Part shown: in pieces, positions 45,242-56,559 of the stretch
How the letters are laid out: the number at the start of each line of letters is the position of its first letter
Position numbering within the stretch: the first letter of the stretch is position 1
Source: Pomphorhynchus laevis
Taxonomy: Eukaryota > Acanthocephala > Palaeacanthocephala > Echinorhynchida > Pomphorhynchidae
DNA length: 64,000 nucleotides
Direction: 5' to 3'
NCBI GenBank assembly: GCA_012934845.2
Contig: WNNJ02000366.1
Location: 1-64,000 of the forward strand
Position numbers and translations under genes: made by a program
Notes under the pieces: model-generated
What the model was told of the DNA's origin: nothing
What the model saw: only the letters and a program-made list of their open reading frames with translations
Database searches by the model: none

Positions 45242-48200
45242 CCTTCCATCATGATATCCAGAAACTGCATTGTCCGAGATGCTTCTCTGGCATGCTTATT
45301 ATAGATTTTACCGTTTGAGATCATGAAGATCGATTGGAATCGGGACTGGTGATCCTTTGATGGATTCTTATTTATGTAACGAATAGTTGCTAGGTCACAC
45401 GAGGTGACTTTCGCATTGGAAACCAGCTACAGAATCCTTCCTTCATGATATCCAATTCCATACACCCTGACTACTAACGGCGCCATTGCCACAACCGTTT
45501 TCGTTTCGCCCGCTTTTTGCCACATGTTGGTAGCCCCGGGCTCGTCAGAAGGCTGACTACCAACTCTTCGCCTTTTGAAATTTGACTTATCCGAGATTCG
45601 AGCTGTCGCTCTCCGTACTTGGCTTGCGCTCTTGACTGCTAGGCTACGAATCCAGGATTACCAGATTTCACACAGTATATGAAACCTTCCATCATGATAT
45701 CCAGAAACTGCATTGTCCGAGATGCTTCTCTGGCATGCTTATTATAGATTTTACCGTTTGAGATCATGAAGATCGATTGGAATCGGGACTGGTGATCCTT
45801 TGATGGATTCTTATTTATGTAACGAATAGTTGCTAGGTCACACGAGGTGACTTTCGCATTGGAAAACCAGCTACAGAATCCTTCCTTCATGATATCCAAT
45901 TCCATACACCCTGACTACTAACGGCGCCATTGCCACAACCGTTTTCGTTTCGCCCGCTTTTTGCCACATGTTGGTAGCCCCGGGCTCGTCAGAAGGCTGA
46001 CTACCAACTCTTCGCCTTTTGAAATTTGACTTATCCGAGATTCGAGCTGTCGCTCTCCGTACTTGGCTTGCGCTCTTGACTGCTAGGCTACGAATCCAGG
46101 ATTACCAGATTTCACACAGTATATGAAACCTTCCATCATGATATCCAGAAACTGCATTGTCCGAGATGCTTCTCTGGCATGCTTATTATAGATTTTACCG
46201 TTTGAGATCATGAAGATCGATTGGAATCGGGACTGGTGATCCTTTGATGGATTCTTATTTATGTAACGAATAGTTGCTAGGTCACACGAGGTGACTTTCG
46301 CATTGGAAACCAGCTACAGAATCCTTCCTTCATGATATCCAATTCCATACACCCTGACTACTAACGGCGCCATTGCCACAACCGTTTTCGTTTCGCCCGC
46401 TTTTTGCCACATGTTGGTAGCCCCGGGCTCGTCAGAAGGCTGACTACCAACTCTTCGCCTTTTGAAATTTGACTTATCCGAGATTCGAGCTGTCGCTCTC
46501 CGTACTTGGCTTGCGCTCTTGACTGCTAGGCTACGAATCCAGGATTACCAGATTTCACACAGTATATGAAACCTTCCATCATGATATCCAGAAACTGCAT
46601 TGTCCGAGATGCTTCTCTGGCATGCTTATTATAGATTTTACCGTTTGAGATCATGAAGATCGATTGGAATCGGGACTGGTGATCCTTTGATGGATTCTTA
46701 TTTATGTAACGAATAGTTGCTAGGTCACACGAGGTGACTTTCGCATTGGAAACCAGCTACAGAATCCTTCCTTCATGATATCCAATTCCATACACCCTGA
46801 CTACTAACGGCGCCATTGCCACAACCGTTTTCGTTTCGCCCGCTTTTTGCCACATGTTGGTAGCCCCGGGCTCGTCAGAAGGCTGACTACCAACTCTTCG
46901 CCTTTTGAAATTTGACTTATCCGAGATTCGAGCTGTCGCTCTCCGTACTTGGCTTGCGCTCTTGACTGCTAGGCTACGAATCCAGGATTACCAGATTTCA
47001 CACAGTATATGAAACCTTCCATCATGATATCCAGAAACTGCATTGTCCGAGATGCTTCTCTGGCATGCTTATTATAGATTTTACCGTTTGAGATCATGAA
47101 GATCGATTGGAATCGGGACTGGTGATCCTTTGATGGATTCTTATTTATGTAACGAATAGTTGCTAGGTCACACGAGGTGACTTTCGCATTGGAAACCAGC
47201 TACAGAATCCTTCCTTCATGATATCCAATTCCATACACCCTGACTACTAACGGCGCCATTGCCACAACCGTTTTCGTTTCGCCCGCTTTTTGCCACATGT
47301 TGGTAGCCCCGGGCTCGTCAGAAGGCTGACTACCAACTCTTCGCCTTTTGAAATTTGACTTATCCGAGATTCGAGCTGTCGCTCTCCGTACTTGGCTTGC
47401 GCTCTTGACTGCTAGGCTACGAATCCAGGATTACCAGATTTCACACAGTATATGAAACCTTCCATCATGATATCCAGAAACTGCATTGTCCGAGATGCTT
47501 CTCTGGCATGCTTATTATAGATTTTACCGTTTGAGATCATGAAGATCGATTGGAATCGGGACTGGTGATCCTTTGATGGATTCTTATTTATGTAACGAAT
47601 AGTTGCTAGGTCACACGAGGTGACTTTCGCATTGGAAAACCAGCTACAGAATCCTTCCTTCATGATATCCAATTCCATACACCCTGACTACTAACGGCGC
47701 CATTGCCACAACCGTTTTCGTTTCGCCCGCTTTTTGCCACATGTTGGTAGCCCCGGGCTCGTCAGAAGGCTGACTACCAACTCTTCGCCTTTTGAAATTT
47801 GACTTATCCGAGATTCGAGCTGTCGCTCTCCGTACTTGGCTTGCGCTCTTGACTGCTAGGCTACGAATCCAGGATTACCAGATTTCACACAGTATATGAA
47901 ACCTTCCATCATGATATCCAGAAACTGCATTGTCCGAGATGCTTCTCTGGCATGCTTATTATAGATTTTACCGTTTGAGATCATGAAGATCGATTGGAAT
48001 CGGGACTGGTGATCCTTTGATGGATTCTTATTTATGTAACGAATAGTTGCTAGGTCACACGAGGTGACTTTCGCATTGGAAACCAGCTACAGAATCCTTC
48101 CTTCATGATATCCAATTCCATACACCCTGACTACTAACGGCGCCATTGCCACAACCGTTTTCGTTTCGCCCGCTTTTTGCCACATGTTGGTAGCCCCGGG

Positions 48201-51200
48201 CTCGTCAGAAGGCTGACTACCAACTCTTCGCCTTTTGAAATTTGACTTATCCGAGATTCGAGCTGTCGCTCTCCGTACTTGGCTTGCGCTCTTGACTGCT
48301 AGGCTACGAATCCAGGATTACCAGATTTCACACAGTATATGAAACCTTCCATCATGATATCCAGAAACTGCATTGTCCGAGATGCTTCTCTGGCATGCTT
48401 ATTATAGATTTTACCGTTTGAGATCATGAAGATCGATTGGAATCGGGACTGGTGATCCTTTGATGGATTCTTATTTATGTAACGAATAGTTGCTAGGTCA
48501 CACGAGGTGACTTTCGCATTGGAAACCAGCTACAGAATCCTTCCTTCATGATATCCAATTCCATACACCCTGACTACTAACGGCGCCATTGCCACAACCG
48601 TTTTCGTTTCGCCCGCTTTTTGCCACATGTTGGTAGCCCCGGGCTCGTCAGAAGGCTGACTACCAACTCTTCGCCTTTTGAAATTTGACTTATCCGAGAT
48701 TCGAGCTGTCGCTCTCCGTACTTGGCTTGCGCTCTTGACTGCTAGGCTACGAATCCAGGATTACCAGATTTCACACAGTATATGAAACCTTCCATCATGA
48801 TATCCAGAAACTGCATTGTCCGAGATGCTTCTCTGGCATGCTTATTATAGATTTTACCGTTTGAGATCATGAAGATCGATTGGAATCGGGACTGGTGATC
48901 CTTTGATGGATTCTTATTTATGTAACGAATAGTTGCTAGGTCACACGAGGTGACTTTCGCATTGGAAACCAGCTACAGAATCCTTCCTTCATGATATCCA
49001 ATTCCATACACCCTGACTACTAACGGCGCCATTGCCACAACCGTTTTCGTTTCGCCCGCTTTTTGCCACATGTTGGTAGCCCCGGGCTCGTCAGAAGGCT
49101 GACTACCAACTCTTCGCCTTTTGAAATTTGACTTATCCGAGATTCGAGCTGTCGCTCTCCGTACTTGGCTTGCGCTCTTGACTGCTAGGCTACGAATCCA
49201 GGATTACCAGATTTCACACAGTATATGAAACCTTCCATCATGATATCCAGAAACTGCATTGTCCGAGATGCTTCTCTGGCATGCTTATTATAGATTTTAC
49301 CGTTTGAGATCATGAAGATCGATTGGAATCGGGACTGGTGATCCTTTGATGGATTCTTATTTATGTAACGAATAGTTGCTAGGTCACACGAGGTGACTTT
49401 CGCATTGAAAACCAGCTACAGAATCCTTCCTTCATGATATCCAATTCCATACACCCTGACTACTAACGGCGCCATTGCCACAACCGTTTTCGTTTCGCCC
49501 GCTTTTTGCCACATGTTGGTAGCCCCGGGCTCGTCAGAAGGCTGACTACCAACTCTTCGCCTTTTGAAATTTGACTTATCCGAGATTCGAGCTGTCGCTC
49601 TCCGTACTTGGCTTGCGCTCTTGACTGCTAGGCTACGAATCCAGGATTACCAGATTTCACACAGTATATGAAACCTTCCATCATGATATCCAGAAACTGC
49701 ATTGTCCGAGATGCTTCTCTGGCATGCTTATTATAGATTTTACCGTTTGAGATCATGAAGATCGATTGGAATCGGGACTGGTGATCCTTTGATGGATTCT
49801 TATTTATGTAACGAATAGTTGCTAGGTCACACGAGGTGACTTTCGCATTGAAACCAGCTACAGAATCCTTCCTTCATGATATCCAATTCCATACACCCTG
49901 ACTACTAACGGCGCCATTGCCACAACCGTTTTCGTTTCGCCCGCTTTTTGCCACATGTTGGTAGCCCCGGGCTCGTCAGAAGGCTGACTACCAACTCTTC
50001 GCCTTTTGAAATTTGACTTATCCGAGATTCGAGCTGTCGCTCTCCGTACTTGGCTTGCGCTCTTGACTGCTAGGCTACGAATCCAGGATTACCAGATTTC
50101 ACACAGTATATGAAACCTTCCATCATGATATCCAGAAACTGCATTGTCCGAGATGCTTCTCTGGCATGCTTATTATAGATTTTACCGTTTGAGATCATGA
50201 AGATCGATTGGAATCGGGACTGGTGATCCTTTGATGGATTCTTATTTATGTAACGAATAGTTGCTAGGTCACACGAGGTGACTTTCGCATTGGAAACCAG
50301 CTACAGAATCCTTCCTTCATGATATCCAATTCCATACACCCTGACTACTAACGGCGCCATTGCCACAACCGTTTTCGTTTTGCCCGCTTTTTGCCACATG
50401 TTGGTAGCCCCGGGCTCGTCAGAAGGCTGACTACCAACTCTTCGCCTTTTGAAATTTGACTTATCCGAGATTCGAGCTGTCGCTCTCCGTACTTGGCTTG
50501 CGCTCTTGACTGCTAGGCTACGAATCCAGGATTACCAGATTTCACACAGTATATGAAACCTTCCATCATGATATCCAGAAACTGCATTGTCCGAGATGCT
50601 TCTCTGGCATGCTTATTATAGATTTTACCGTTTGAGATCATGAAGATCGATTGGAATCGGGACTGGTGATCCTTTGATGGATTCTTATTTATGTAACGAA
50701 TAGTTGCTAGGTCACACGAGGTGACTTTCGCATTGGAAACCAGCTACAGAATCCTTCCTTCATGATATCCAATTCCATACACCCTGACTACTAACGGCGC
50801 CATTGCCACAACCGTTTTCGTTTCGCCCGCTTTTTGCCACATGTTGGTAGCCCCGGGCTCGTCAGAAGGCTGACTACCAACTCTTCGCCTTTTGAAATTT
50901 GACTTATCCGAGATTCGAGCTGTCGCTCTCCGTACTTGGCTTGCGCTCTTGACTGCTAGGCTACGAATCCAGGATTACCAGATTTCACACAGTATATGAA
51001 ACCTTCCATCATGATATCCAGAAACTGCATTGTCCGAGATGCTTCTCTGGCATGCTTATTATAGATTTTACCGTTTGAGATCATGAAGATCGATTGGAAT
51101 CGGGACTGGTGATCCTTTGATGGATTCTTATTTATGTAACGAATAGTTGCTAGGTCACACGAGGTGACTTTCGCATTGGAAACCAGCTACAGAATCCTTC

Positions 51201-52176
51201 CTTCATGATATCCAATTCCATACACCCTGACTACTAACGGCGCCATTGCCACAACCGTTTTCGTTTCGCCCGCTTTTTGCCACATGTTGGTAGCCCCGGG
51301 CTCGTCAGAAGGCTGACTACCAACTCTTCGCCTTTTGAAATTTGACTTATCCGAGATTCGAGCTGTCGCTCTCCGTACTTGGCTTGCGCTCTTGACTGCT
51401 AGGCTACGAATCCAGGATTACCAGATTTCACACAGTATATGAAACCTTCCATCATGATATCCAGAAACTGCATTGTCCGAGATGCTTCTCTGGCATGCTT
51501 ATTATAGATTTTACCGTTTGAGATCATGAAGATCGATTGGAATCGGGATTGGTGATCCTTTGATGGATTCTTATTTATGTAACGAATAGTTGCTAGGTCA
51601 CACGAGGTGACTTTCGCATTGGAAACCAGCTACAGAATCCTTCCTTCATGATATCCAATTCCATACACCCTGACTACTAACGGCGCCATTGCCACAACCG
51701 TTTTCGTTTCGCCCGCTTTTTGCCACATGTTGGTAGCCCCGGGCTCGTCAGAAGGCTGACTACCAACTCTTCGCCTTTTGAAATTTGACTTATCCGAGAT
51801 TCGAGCTGTCGCTCTCCGTACTTGGCTTGCGCTCTTGACTGCTAGGCTACGAATCCAGGATTACCAGATTTCACACAGTATATGAAACCTTCCATCATGA
51901 TATCCAGAAACTGCATTGTCCGAGATGCTTCTCTGGCATGCTTATTATAGATTTTACCGTTTGAGATCATGAAGATCGATTGGAATCGGGACTGGTGATC
52001 CTTTGATGGATTCTTATTTATGTAACGAATAGTTGCTAGGTCACACGAGGTGACTTTCGCATTGGAAACCAGCTACAGAATCCTTCCTTCATGATATCCA
52101 ATTCCATACACCCTGACTACTAACGGCGCAATTGCCACAACCGTTTTCGTTTCGCCCGCTTTTTGCCACATGTTGG

Positions 52177-52460
52177 TAAAAAACACATCAAGTGCTCTTA
52201 TTTATTTTTATTTCGGGTATATATATGTATATATCTGATTTGTCATTGTATGCTGCGATCTGGGATCCAAGTTAGATTCGTTCATATATTGAAAATCCAC
52301 GAAAATAGTAGAGAAGACTTCTCTGGTATTTTTGTGGATTTTCAATATATGAACGAATCTAACTTGGATCCCAGATCGCAGCATACAATGACAAATCAGA
52401 TATATATATACATATATATACCCGAAATAAAAATAAATAAGAGCACTTGATGTGTTTTTT
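52177..52460. repeat. Palindrome of two PLE tails at the right end of the satellite
   Basis: Plus tail 52177-52310 and minus tail 52320-52460 face each other tail to tail around AGAGAAGACTTCTCT. Both match 44383-44520. Confidence 0.88.
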
Positions 52461-52660
52461 ATAAACGCGTTTCGCTTCAACAATAAAGCTTCGTCAGTAA
52501 TCACAGTTTTTTTTGATTGGAACATTCATATATATACAATACAATGTAACGTCATATTTCAGGAAGAATTCTCAGATAAACGTCTTATATTATTTTTATT
52601 TCTGAGTTTGTATAATTTCATAAATAGAGCATATATTATGATTTCAGGGCAGATGGTACT
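52460..52660 (-). mobile_element. PLE 3' region, minus copy, with hammerhead core
   Basis: Minus-strand counterpart of 44180-44385. It includes CTGACGA 52497-52491 and GAAAC 52473-52469 followed by GCGT. The GIY-YIG coding end is mostly missing. Confidence 0.75.
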
Positions 52661-52667
52661 ATTTTAC

Positions 52668-52975
52668 CTGCCGTATCCATTTAGGAGCCAACGAGTGTAG
52701 CGACAATTCAGCAACAACCTCTGCCTAGTGTTAAAGGATGGTCCGCACAGCAATTCGATCTGGTTAAGAGCGAAAGCCTCAGACAATTAAGCAAAGTGTC
52801 GGAAACGCCTTTATTCACAATGTTACACAGGCAACCGAAACGACCAGTGTGTACCTCATTCTACTGATGAGTGTTGCCGGATACTCATCATTTCGATGCT
52901 GAAATGGTCGTCTAGAAGTGACATGGTGACTGAAAGTCGTGAATCGAAGTCCAGTCTATCAAGCAACACCATTTA

Positions 52976-53031
<56 letters not shown>

Positions 53032-53535
53032 ATTGCGAAAAATCGCTTGAAACTGTGGTCCAGGAGCCAAAGCTGGCTACGATTGATTTTTAATTTAAAT
53101 TTGCTGCTAAATAACTGGACTTCGATCATCAGCTCCATCAGTCTTATGTATCACTCCGAGACGATCCTAACCACCCAGCAGTCATCGTCAGTCGGATGAA
53201 GTGGTTAGGGTACGTTTCGACTGCTTTTGTGATAACTATAAAGACACCAGCAATTCCTCACGATGCTATACGAAGCTCAGGTGCAGAAGCGTTTTTACTG
53301 GCTTGTTGCGTGTGTGGACCTTCTAGTTATTCTTTATATACGGCACAAATGCGTATCCGTTGATTACGAGGGCACTGAATTTCTCACAGGATTCCTGAAG
53401 GAATGCGTCATTTTATAAATTGTTATTGCGAAAAATCGCTTGAAACTGTGGTCCAGGAGCCAAAGCTGGCTACGATTGATTTTTAATCCAAATTTGCTGC
53501 TAAATAACTGGACTTCGATCATCAGCTCCATCAGT

Positions 53536-53586
<51 letters not shown>

Positions 53587-54560
53587 GGATACGGCAGGTA
53601 TAATAGTGATGCACGAATGTGCTGAGTAGACAACGTATATATACATCGTATATTACATATACATTGTATATATTATATATACATTGTAAATTATACCTGC
53701 TGTATCCATTTAGGATCCAACGAGTGCAGCGACCATTCAGCAACAACCTCTGCCTAGTGTTTAAGGATGGTCCGCACAGCAATTCGATCTGGTTAAGAGC
53801 GAAAGCCTCAGACAATTAAGCAAAGTGTCGGAAACGCCTCTATTCACAATGTCACACAGGCAACCGAAACGACCAGTGTGTACCTCATTCTACAGATGAG
53901 TGTTGCCGGGTACTCATCATTTCGATGCTGAAGTGGTCGTCTAGAAGTGACATGGTGACTGAAAGTCGTGAATCAAAGTCCAGTCTATCAAGCAACACCA
54001 TTTAGTATAAATGCCGTATTTCGTAAGAAATCCTGGACTGTTGTCTACTCAGAACATTGGTGCATTACTATTATATATATTCAGAGTAAACTTATATATA
54101 TTGTTATTGCGAAAAGCTGCTTGAAACTGTGGTCCAGGAGCCAAAGCTGGCTACGATTGATTTTTAATTTAAATTTGCTGCTAAATAACTGGACTTCGAT
54201 CATCAGCTCCATCAGTCTAATGTATCACTTCGAGACGTTCCTAACCACCCAGCAGTCATCGTCAGTCGGATGAAGTGGTTAGGGTACGTTTCGACTGCTT
54301 TTGTGATAACTATAAAGACATCAGCAATTCCTTACGATGCTATACGAAAGCTTAGGTGCAGAAGCGTTTTTACTGGCTTGTTGCGTGTGTGGACCTTCTA
54401 GTTATTCTTTATAGAAGGCACAAATGCGTATCCGTTGATTACGAGGTCACTGAATTTCTCACAGGATTTCAAAAGAAATGCGTCATTTTATAAATTGTTA
54501 TTGCGAAAAATCGCTTGAAACTGTGGTCCAGGAGCCAAAGGTGGCTACGATTGATTTTAA
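52668..54560 (+). repeat. Cluster of composite E1-E2 repeats with TA microsatellites
   Basis: E1 copies at 52668-52975 and 53690-54008; E2 copies at 53028-53418, 53419-53535 (truncated), 54098-54496 and 54497-54560 (truncated). TA microsatellites at 52976-53027 and 53536-53584 replace the normal 90-bp linker (54009-54097). An inverted pair AAATGGATACGGCAGGTATA (53584-53603) and its near complement (53690-53712) brackets a TATA-rich stretch. E2 carries a strong hairpin, CCTAACCAC 53166-53174 with GTGGTTAGG 53201-53209. No gene is seen. Confidence 0.8.
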
Positions 54561-54624
54561 TACATATGTGCTGGTATATATGATAAGTATTAATTGAAGC
54601 AGAGTTTGGAAATATATATTTTTC

Positions 54625-54668
54625 TTTAAAATTACAACGTTTCGAGCGCAACCGCTCTTTATCAAGTT
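54625..54668 (-). ncRNA. Degenerate hammerhead core in PLE 3' region
   Basis: Minus strand: CTTGATAAA (54666-54658) in place of CTGANGA, stem II GAGCG (54657-54653) with CGCTC (54648-54644), GAAA, then ACGT and T. The core is altered at two places, so it is probably inactive. It follows the PLE GIY-YIG frame at 55150-54713. Confidence 0.45.
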
Positions 54669-54712
54669 ATTCACAGTATGATTCAATCCAACAATACACT
54701 CAGATTTCATGT

Positions 54713-55150
54713 TTATACGCATTCAAAGTAAGAAAATAGCACGGAAGAATATATCTTTGAAATAACATATAAAGGTACTACGTCATTTTGTATATTATTT
54801 TCATGGAATTTTTTCTTTCTTATGTATTTCGGATATAATTTCAAATCATAGATATGATCAAGATTTATTCCATTTGGATTATCACACATAAGTTGACCTA
54901 TCCACCTTATCTGTTTATTTTTCCGCATATTTTCATAAGGAAATTCATCCTCTAAAATTGTATATTCGAATCCATTGTCAATTTCTCCATGTCAAAACCT
55001 TTCATGACTTAAGACACCATGCCTAGTATATCTATTACAATTTTTGTCACTTCTGTTGTTCAATCTTAGTCGTGAAGACCTAGATGTCTCTCGTACGTAC
55101 TGTTTTGAACACTTTTTGCACTTTGCGACATATATAATATGTTCTGTCGA
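54713..55150 (-). mobile_element. PLE GIY-YIG endonuclease C-terminal part
   Basis: Minus-strand text IIYVAKCKKCSKQYVRETSR followed by LRLNNRSDKNC (about 55145-55035), then EYTILEDEFPYENMRKNKQI followed by RWIGQLMCDNPNGINLDHI (about 54970-54850). The domain normally reads YVGET; here the glycine is arginine. A stop near 54983 breaks the frame. Confidence 0.7.
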
Positions 55151-56520
55151 AAGATCAAAAGTCAATTATTTTTTTGTTCACAAATTTTCAACCACTACTG
55201 CGGTCATCATCAGGAAAACGTCATTACACACGTTACAACAACCATATATAGCAAAACAAAATCTGGAAGAAACATATCGGAAGTTAATCTGGAAAAATAA
55301 ATTTGTCATCGGGATCAATGTAACGCAATATGATAGCCTCTTTTATTTGTTTAATAGACTTATCACTTTCGTGGACTATAATTTCCACACCGGGAAAATT
55401 TATGTCATGGCCGTTGGCGGCAAAGTGATTCCAAACTGTTGAGCTGATATATCCAAGACGTAGTGCCCGCTTGTGACCCAATAATCGAACAGCAAGTTTT
55501 TCACCTGTTCGCCCTACGTAATAAGCCGCTCAACCATTACACGGTATACGGTAGATCCCTCCAATCTTTTCCTATTTTGGTTTTATTTTTAATAAACCAG
55601 ACATACCAGGCCCACGTTTACAAAATACGGTACTGTGAGAACCAGTGCTTCTAATTGATAGCCTTAACGCGTGTTGGAAACGATTAAATGCGTGATCGTT
55701 CCAAAATGGAAAATTTAAATATTTTGTTACATGCTTTAGTCGTTTCGTGCTTTATTATGATACTCTTTTGCTGCGTTATGACTACGCTTAATAGCCCATA
55801 AAGGATATCCCGAATCGAATAGAGACTGTCGTATTTGCTCGTATTCTAATTTCAGATCATTCTCTGTAAAACAGTATCTATGCATGCGCAGGAATAGCGA
55901 ACGGGCAGCAGATATCTTATACCTCATTGGGCAGATCGATGTCCATGGCGTGGTCATGTTAATGACACCTTCCTTCCTAAATACATTAGTCTTAGTAATG
56001 CTACTATCTTCACGCAAACATTGTACGTCCAGGAAGGAAATTGCACCGTCCTTTTCAGCACAAATGATCCACTTTATTCGAGTATCCAAATTATCTAACA
56101 TATTGAAGACTTTTACATCCACATGATTATTGATACTCATGAATACGTCATCAACGTATCTGCCCCAATAGACTAATCATTTTATATGGGAATACACATG
56201 TGCTTCAATTTTTCACATAAATAAATCGGCTAGAGTAGGACCTAACGGGGAGCCCATTGCAACTCCATCTACTTGCACATACAATTCGTTGTTGAAAGAG
56301 AATATGGATTCAGTTGCACATACGAGAAGTAAATGTTGCCATTCGTTCAGTGTTAACGTCCATCGTTTACATTTCTGACTTAGGAGGAGTGCAGCGTCAA
56401 CAATGGTCAACAGGGTCTTACAGACCTTCCAGCTTTATGGGTTTTAGGCAACAGGTACATAAAGCCAGGGGCGCTATGTTTAGAACGAACCTTCCAATAA
56501 TCAGCGGTCGGAATTACTTG
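55150..56520 (-). mobile_element. PLE copy, left half of a head-to-head inverted pair
   Basis: Minus strand: APGFMYLLPKTHKAGR (about 56480-56430), [20 protein letters not shown] (RT motif B, about 56290-56230), VYWGRYVDDVFM (motif C, YVDD, about 56170-56140), AEKDGAISFLDVQCL, RSLFLRMHRYCFTENDLKLE and SGYPLWAIKRSHNAAKEYHN (to 55736). GIY-YIG pieces follow: LLGHKRALRLGYISSTVWNH and FAANGHDINFPGVEIIVHES (55481-55360). A 3' hammerhead core is at 55213-55180. Stops occur at several places. The plus-strand partner is 56560-58107. Confidence 0.82.
55180..55213 (-). ncRNA. Hammerhead ribozyme candidate (PLE pair, left copy)
   Basis: Minus strand CTGATGA 55213-55207, bulged T, GACC paired with GGTT, GAAA, then AATT and T. 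Identical to the core of the right copy at 58044-58075. Confidence 0.55.
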
Positions 56521-56559
56521 GAATTAAACCAAGTGAGATAGTTTCCAACGTTTCAGTCG

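Larger units (their letters stand above)
44526..52178. repeat. 443-bp satellite, about 17.3 tandem units
   Basis: The phrase CGCATTGG or CGCATTGA recurs at 44526, 44969, 45412, 45855, 46299, 46742, 47185, 47628, 48072, 48515, 48958, 49401, 49844, 50286, 50729, 51172, 51615 and 52058. That gives 17 complete steps of 442-444 bp plus a 121-bp partial unit. Units look almost identical; I noticed only isolated changes (for example near 50375, 51549 and 52130) and small length changes at the GGAAACC run. Each monomer contains, on the minus strand, a tRNA-like head and a hammerhead-like core. The 88-codon frames seen in two units arise only from an extra A and have no independent support as genes. 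Confidence 0.97.

Noticed and set aside
44526-52178. CRISPR array or coding tandem repeat
   Set aside because: Units are 443 bp of near-identical sequence with no short repeats separated by unique spacers, and the window is clearly animal nuclear DNA. The 88-codon minus frames at 45905-45639 and 47678-47412 exist only because of an extra A and span the SINE boundary.
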